Positions 5,476 through 7,850 of a stretch of DNA of 7,850 bases are shown here, piece after piece (the first letter of the stretch is position 1; every line of letters starts with the position of its first letter). The stretch lies in NCBI GenBank assembly GCA_021781695.1, contig JAJXWG010000071.1, positions 1-7,850 of the forward strand, read 5' to 3'. The stretch is from Pseudomonadota bacterium. Its GTDB lineage: Bacteria; Pseudomonadota; Gammaproteobacteria; Burkholderiales; Gallionellaceae. Made by a program: the position numbers and the translations under genes. Below the pieces are notes generated by a model. That model had not been told where the DNA came from, made no database searches, and saw only the letters and a list, made by a program, of their open reading frames with translations.

Positions 5476-7818
5476 ATGTCTTCGTTCAAAATTTTAACGG
5501 GCATGTTGTTCGGCATGTACGTCCAGGCTTCGATAGCCGATGAGATTTCAGGCATCGTTCAGGACAGCCTTGGACGCCCCATTGCCGGCGCAACACTCAA
5601 CCTCAAGACGGTCACGGCAAAAGTGATAGTCAGCACGCAAAGCGATGCTGAAGGACGCTTTCACTTTACCGACATCGCAAGAGGCACCTACGCAGTTCAG
5701 GCTGACAAAGCCGAATTTCAGACGGGTATTTCCATCGTCACCCTGTCTGAAGGCAAGCCTGCCAAAGCCACGCTTACGCTTGCCGCAAACAAGGCGCAGG
5801 AAGTTCACATTGCAGCCAAGCGCAAGGGCAGTTCCCGCAACATCGTCTCCGCAGACACAGGCGGCAGCGGCTATCGCTTCGATGAAAAAGACATACAGAA
5901 AATGCCGCAAGGAGAAGCCACTCCTCTGAACGAGGTGCTGCTCCAGGCGCCCGGCGTTGTGAATGATTCCAACGGCCAGCTGCATGTGCGCGGCGATCAC
6001 GCCGACATTCAATACCGCATCAACGGCGTGATCCTGCCCGATGGCATCAGCGGTTTCGGCCAGGCGCTGGACGCCCGATTTGCACAGAGCATCAACCTGC
6101 TGACAGGCGCATTGCCCGCCCAGTACGGCTTTCACACCGCAGGGGTGGTGGAAATCAATACCAAGAACAGATTCGATGCAGGCGGCAACATCGACCTTTA
6201 TGGGGGCAGCTTCGGCACGTTCAATCCCAGCTTCGAGTACGGCAACACGGTGGGCAATTTTTCCTATTTCGTCGACGGTTCCTTCCTGCGCAACAATGTC
6301 GGCATCGCAAGCCCCACGCCGGGCAACCCGCTGCATGACCAAACCGAACAGCGCAAAGGATTTGCATACATGTCCTACCTGATAAACCCCACCACCAAGG
6401 TGAGCCTGATGTCAGGAATATATGACGGCACGTTCCAGATTCCCAACAACCCCGGACAGCCTGCCGACCCCAACCATCTCGGCATAGGCAATTACATGAA
6501 TCTCGCCGGTCTGAATTCCGCCAACCTGAACGACAACCAGACCGAAACAAACCGCTTCGTCGTCACTTCGCTGCAAGGATCACTGAGCGATCGCAGCGAT
6601 TATCAGGTATCGCTGTTCACCCGCTACTCGAGCTTCCATTACACGCCTGACATCGCGGGAAACCTGGCCTTCAACGGCGTTGCTTCCGACATCTTCCGCA
6701 GCAGCTCAAGCAGCGGCATACAGGCTGATGGCAGCTACCGCCTAAACGACGCGCACACGCTGCGCATGGGGCTTTTCGGCAGCATCGAAAACATCGTGAG
6801 CAACAACAGTTCCACCGTATTTCCTGTCAATCCGGGAACAGGTCTTGTTTCAGGCAACCCCTACACCATCGCCGACAACAATACCAGAAACGGTAATACG
6901 CTTTTTGGAGTTTATCTTCTGGACGAATGGAAGTTCACTGACAAACTGACCGTGAATTACGGCGGGCGCTTCGATTCCGTCAACGCCTACGTCAATGAGC
7001 AGCAGTTCAGCCCCAGGGTGGGCCTGACCTACAGGGCCAACGAACAGACCACCTGGCATGCGGGTTATTCGCGCTATTTCACCCCGCCTCCCACCGAACT
7101 CGTCTCCTCAAGCGATCTGGCCTTGTTTGCCGGCACAACCAATGCCGCGACGGGTCTCAATTCCCCCGTCAAATCGGAACGCGACGATTACCTGGATGCC
7201 GGTTTCACCCATCAGCTGACACAGGCCATCAACGTAGGCGTCGACACTTTCTACAAGCAAAGCCATAACACGCTGGATGAAGGACAGTTCGGGCCTGCGC
7301 TCCTGATGACCCCTTTCAACTATGCAGAAGGGAAAATCTACGGAATTGAGCTGACCAGCAGCTACACTTCTGAAAAAGTTTCTGCCTATGCCAATCTTGC
7401 CAGAACCGTAAGCATGGCCACAAACATCATCTCAAGCCAGTACCTGTTCGATCAGGCGACGCTCAATTATGCCGCGAACAACTGGGTGAACGTCGACCAC
7501 CAGCAGGCGCTGACCATTTCAACCGGAGGCTCCTATCTCCTGCCTGAAGGAACGCGCTTAAATGGCGACCTTATATTCGAAAGCGGCCTGCGCAACGGTT
7601 TTGCGAATACCACGAGCCTTCCCTCCTATACCGTGCTGAATCTTGGCATGAGCCGCAAGTTCAGCCTGCAGGGGATAGGCCCGATTGATGCGCGGCTCGT
7701 CATGACCAATGTGCTGGACAAGGTTTACGAAATACGCGACGGCTCGGGCATCGGCGTGTTCGCCCCGCAGTATGGCCTGCGACGCGGCCTGTTTGCCGGC
7801 CTGACCAGAAATTTCTAA
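5476..7818 (+). CDS. TonB-dependent outer-membrane receptor with carboxypeptidase-regulatory-like N-terminal domain
   Basis: This is a 780-residue outer-membrane protein. A signal peptide (about residues 1-21, ending QASIA before DE) is followed by a CarboxypepD_reg-like beta-sandwich (about 24-105; ISGIVQDSLGRPIAGATL, DAEGRFHFTDIARGTY). A TonB-box-like strand QEVHIAAKR (108-116) comes next. The plug covers about 130-230 (LNEVLLQAPGVV, HVRGDHADIQYRINGV, GVVEINTKNR). The remainder is a 22-strand-type barrel ending in a terminal Phe (GLTRNF), the usual outer-membrane assembly signal. The N-terminal fold is the type found in SusC/OAR-like and many proteobacterial receptors; it is not the STN signalling domain, so FecA-style sigma-factor signalling is not suggested. 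The frame is open from 5347, but ATG 5476 starts the signal peptide and avoids overlap with the upstream gene. It is the likely partner of the TonB at 4225-5067. The substrate is unknown; the His/Cys-rich neighbour hints at a metal or metal complex. Confidence 0.9.
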   Translation: MSSFKILTGMLFGMYVQASIADEISGIVQDSLGRPIAGATLNLKTVTAKVIVSTQSDAEGRFHFTDIARGTYAVQADKAEFQTGISIVTLSEGKPAKATLTLAANKAQEVHIAAKRKGSSRNIVSADTGGSGYRFDEKDIQKMPQGEATPLNEVLLQAPGVVNDSNGQLHVRGDHADIQYRINGVILPDGISGFGQALDARFAQSINLLTGALPAQYGFHTAGVVEINTKNRFDAGGNIDLYGGSFGTFNPSFEYGNTVGNFSYFVDGSFLRNNVGIASPTPGNPLHDQTEQRKGFAYMSYLINPTTKVSLMSGIYDGTFQIPNNPGQPADPNHLGIGNYMNLAGLNSANLNDNQTETNRFVVTSLQGSLSDRSDYQVSLFTRYSSFHYTPDIAGNLAFNGVASDIFRSSSSSGIQADGSYRLNDAHTLRMGLFGSIENIVSNNSSTVFPVNPGTGLVSGNPYTIADNNTRNGNTLFGVYLLDEWKFTDKLTVNYGGRFDSVNAYVNEQQFSPRVGLTYRANEQTTWHAGYSRYFTPPPTELVSSSDLALFAGTTNAATGLNSPVKSERDDYLDAGFTHQLTQAINVGVDTFYKQSHNTLDEGQFGPALLMTPFNYAEGKIYGIELTSSYTSEKVSAYANLARTVSMATNIISSQYLFDQATLNYAANNWVNVDHQQALTISTGGSYLLPEGTRLNGDLIFESGLRNGFANTTSLPSYTVLNLGMSRKFSLQGIGPIDARLVMTNVLDKVYEIRDGSGIGVFAPQYGLRRGLFAGLTRNF

Positions 7819-7836
7819 TCACACAAGAGGACAACC

Positions 7837-7850
7837 ATGCAGGACATACA
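7837..7850 (+). CDS. Start of a further gene of unknown function (partial)
   Basis: An ATG at 7837 begins MQDI and runs off the window. AAGAGG lies six bases upstream, a good ribosome site. It starts 18 bases after the receptor stop on the same strand with no terminator between, so it is probably co-transcribed with the receptor and may tell what is transported. Too little is visible to name it. Confidence 0.55.

Noticed and set aside
5548..6342. Long open frame (264 residues) on the strand opposite the receptor gene
   Set aside because: It lies wholly inside a well-supported receptor gene, has no ribosome site of note, and its Cys/Ala/Val-rich product is typical of an antisense shadow.

Overview
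The window looks like chromosomal DNA of a Gram-negative proteobacterium, most likely a betaproteobacterium of the Nitrosomonadales/Gallionellales kind. This lineage is inferred from memory of gene styles: the RNB exonuclease with a non-classical N-terminus, the TonB type that follows it, and the wealth of c-type cytochromes. No marker gene is present to prove it. GC content is moderate, coding density is high, and I see no mobile element, tRNA, rRNA or CRISPR array.

Left third (minus strand, 1-1800): a respiratory block. A diheme cytochrome c4-like periplasmic protein (987-1781) is closed by a clear rho-independent terminator (940-973). Beyond it lies a second unit: a membrane-anchored monoheme cytochrome c of NorC/CcoO style (294-875), overlapping by 17 bases the start of a membrane protein resembling heme-copper oxidase subunit I (310 down to the window edge, incomplete). 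Together they suggest a small electron-transfer module: a soluble diheme carrier, a membrane cytochrome c and a heme-binding membrane subunit. The oxidant is unknown.

Middle (1782-2311): about 530 bases without a convincing gene. It is AT-rich and should hold the promoters of two divergent units. A perfect TATAAT at 2279-2284 lies just ahead of the likely start of the exoribonuclease gene, with a small inverted repeat against it.

Right part (plus strand, 2312-7850): an RNase II-family 3'-5' exoribonuclease (2312-4231), then a TonB-type energy transducer that starts inside the exonuclease stop region on a TTG with a strong ribosome binding site (4225-5067). Next come a small exported His/Cys-rich protein (5109-5414), a TonB-dependent outer-membrane receptor with an N-terminal carboxypeptidase-regulatory-like domain (5476-7818), and the first codons of another gene (from 7837). 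Receptor, TonB and a possible metal-binding small protein next to each other suggest a self-contained uptake or sensing set for a metal or metal complex. The substrate cannot be read from the sequence.

No wholly new system is obvious. The points most worth a second look are the cytochrome/oxidase-like pair with an unclear sixth heme ligand, the Asp-to-Glu change in the exonuclease active-site motif, and the His/Cys-rich protein-receptor-TonB set.
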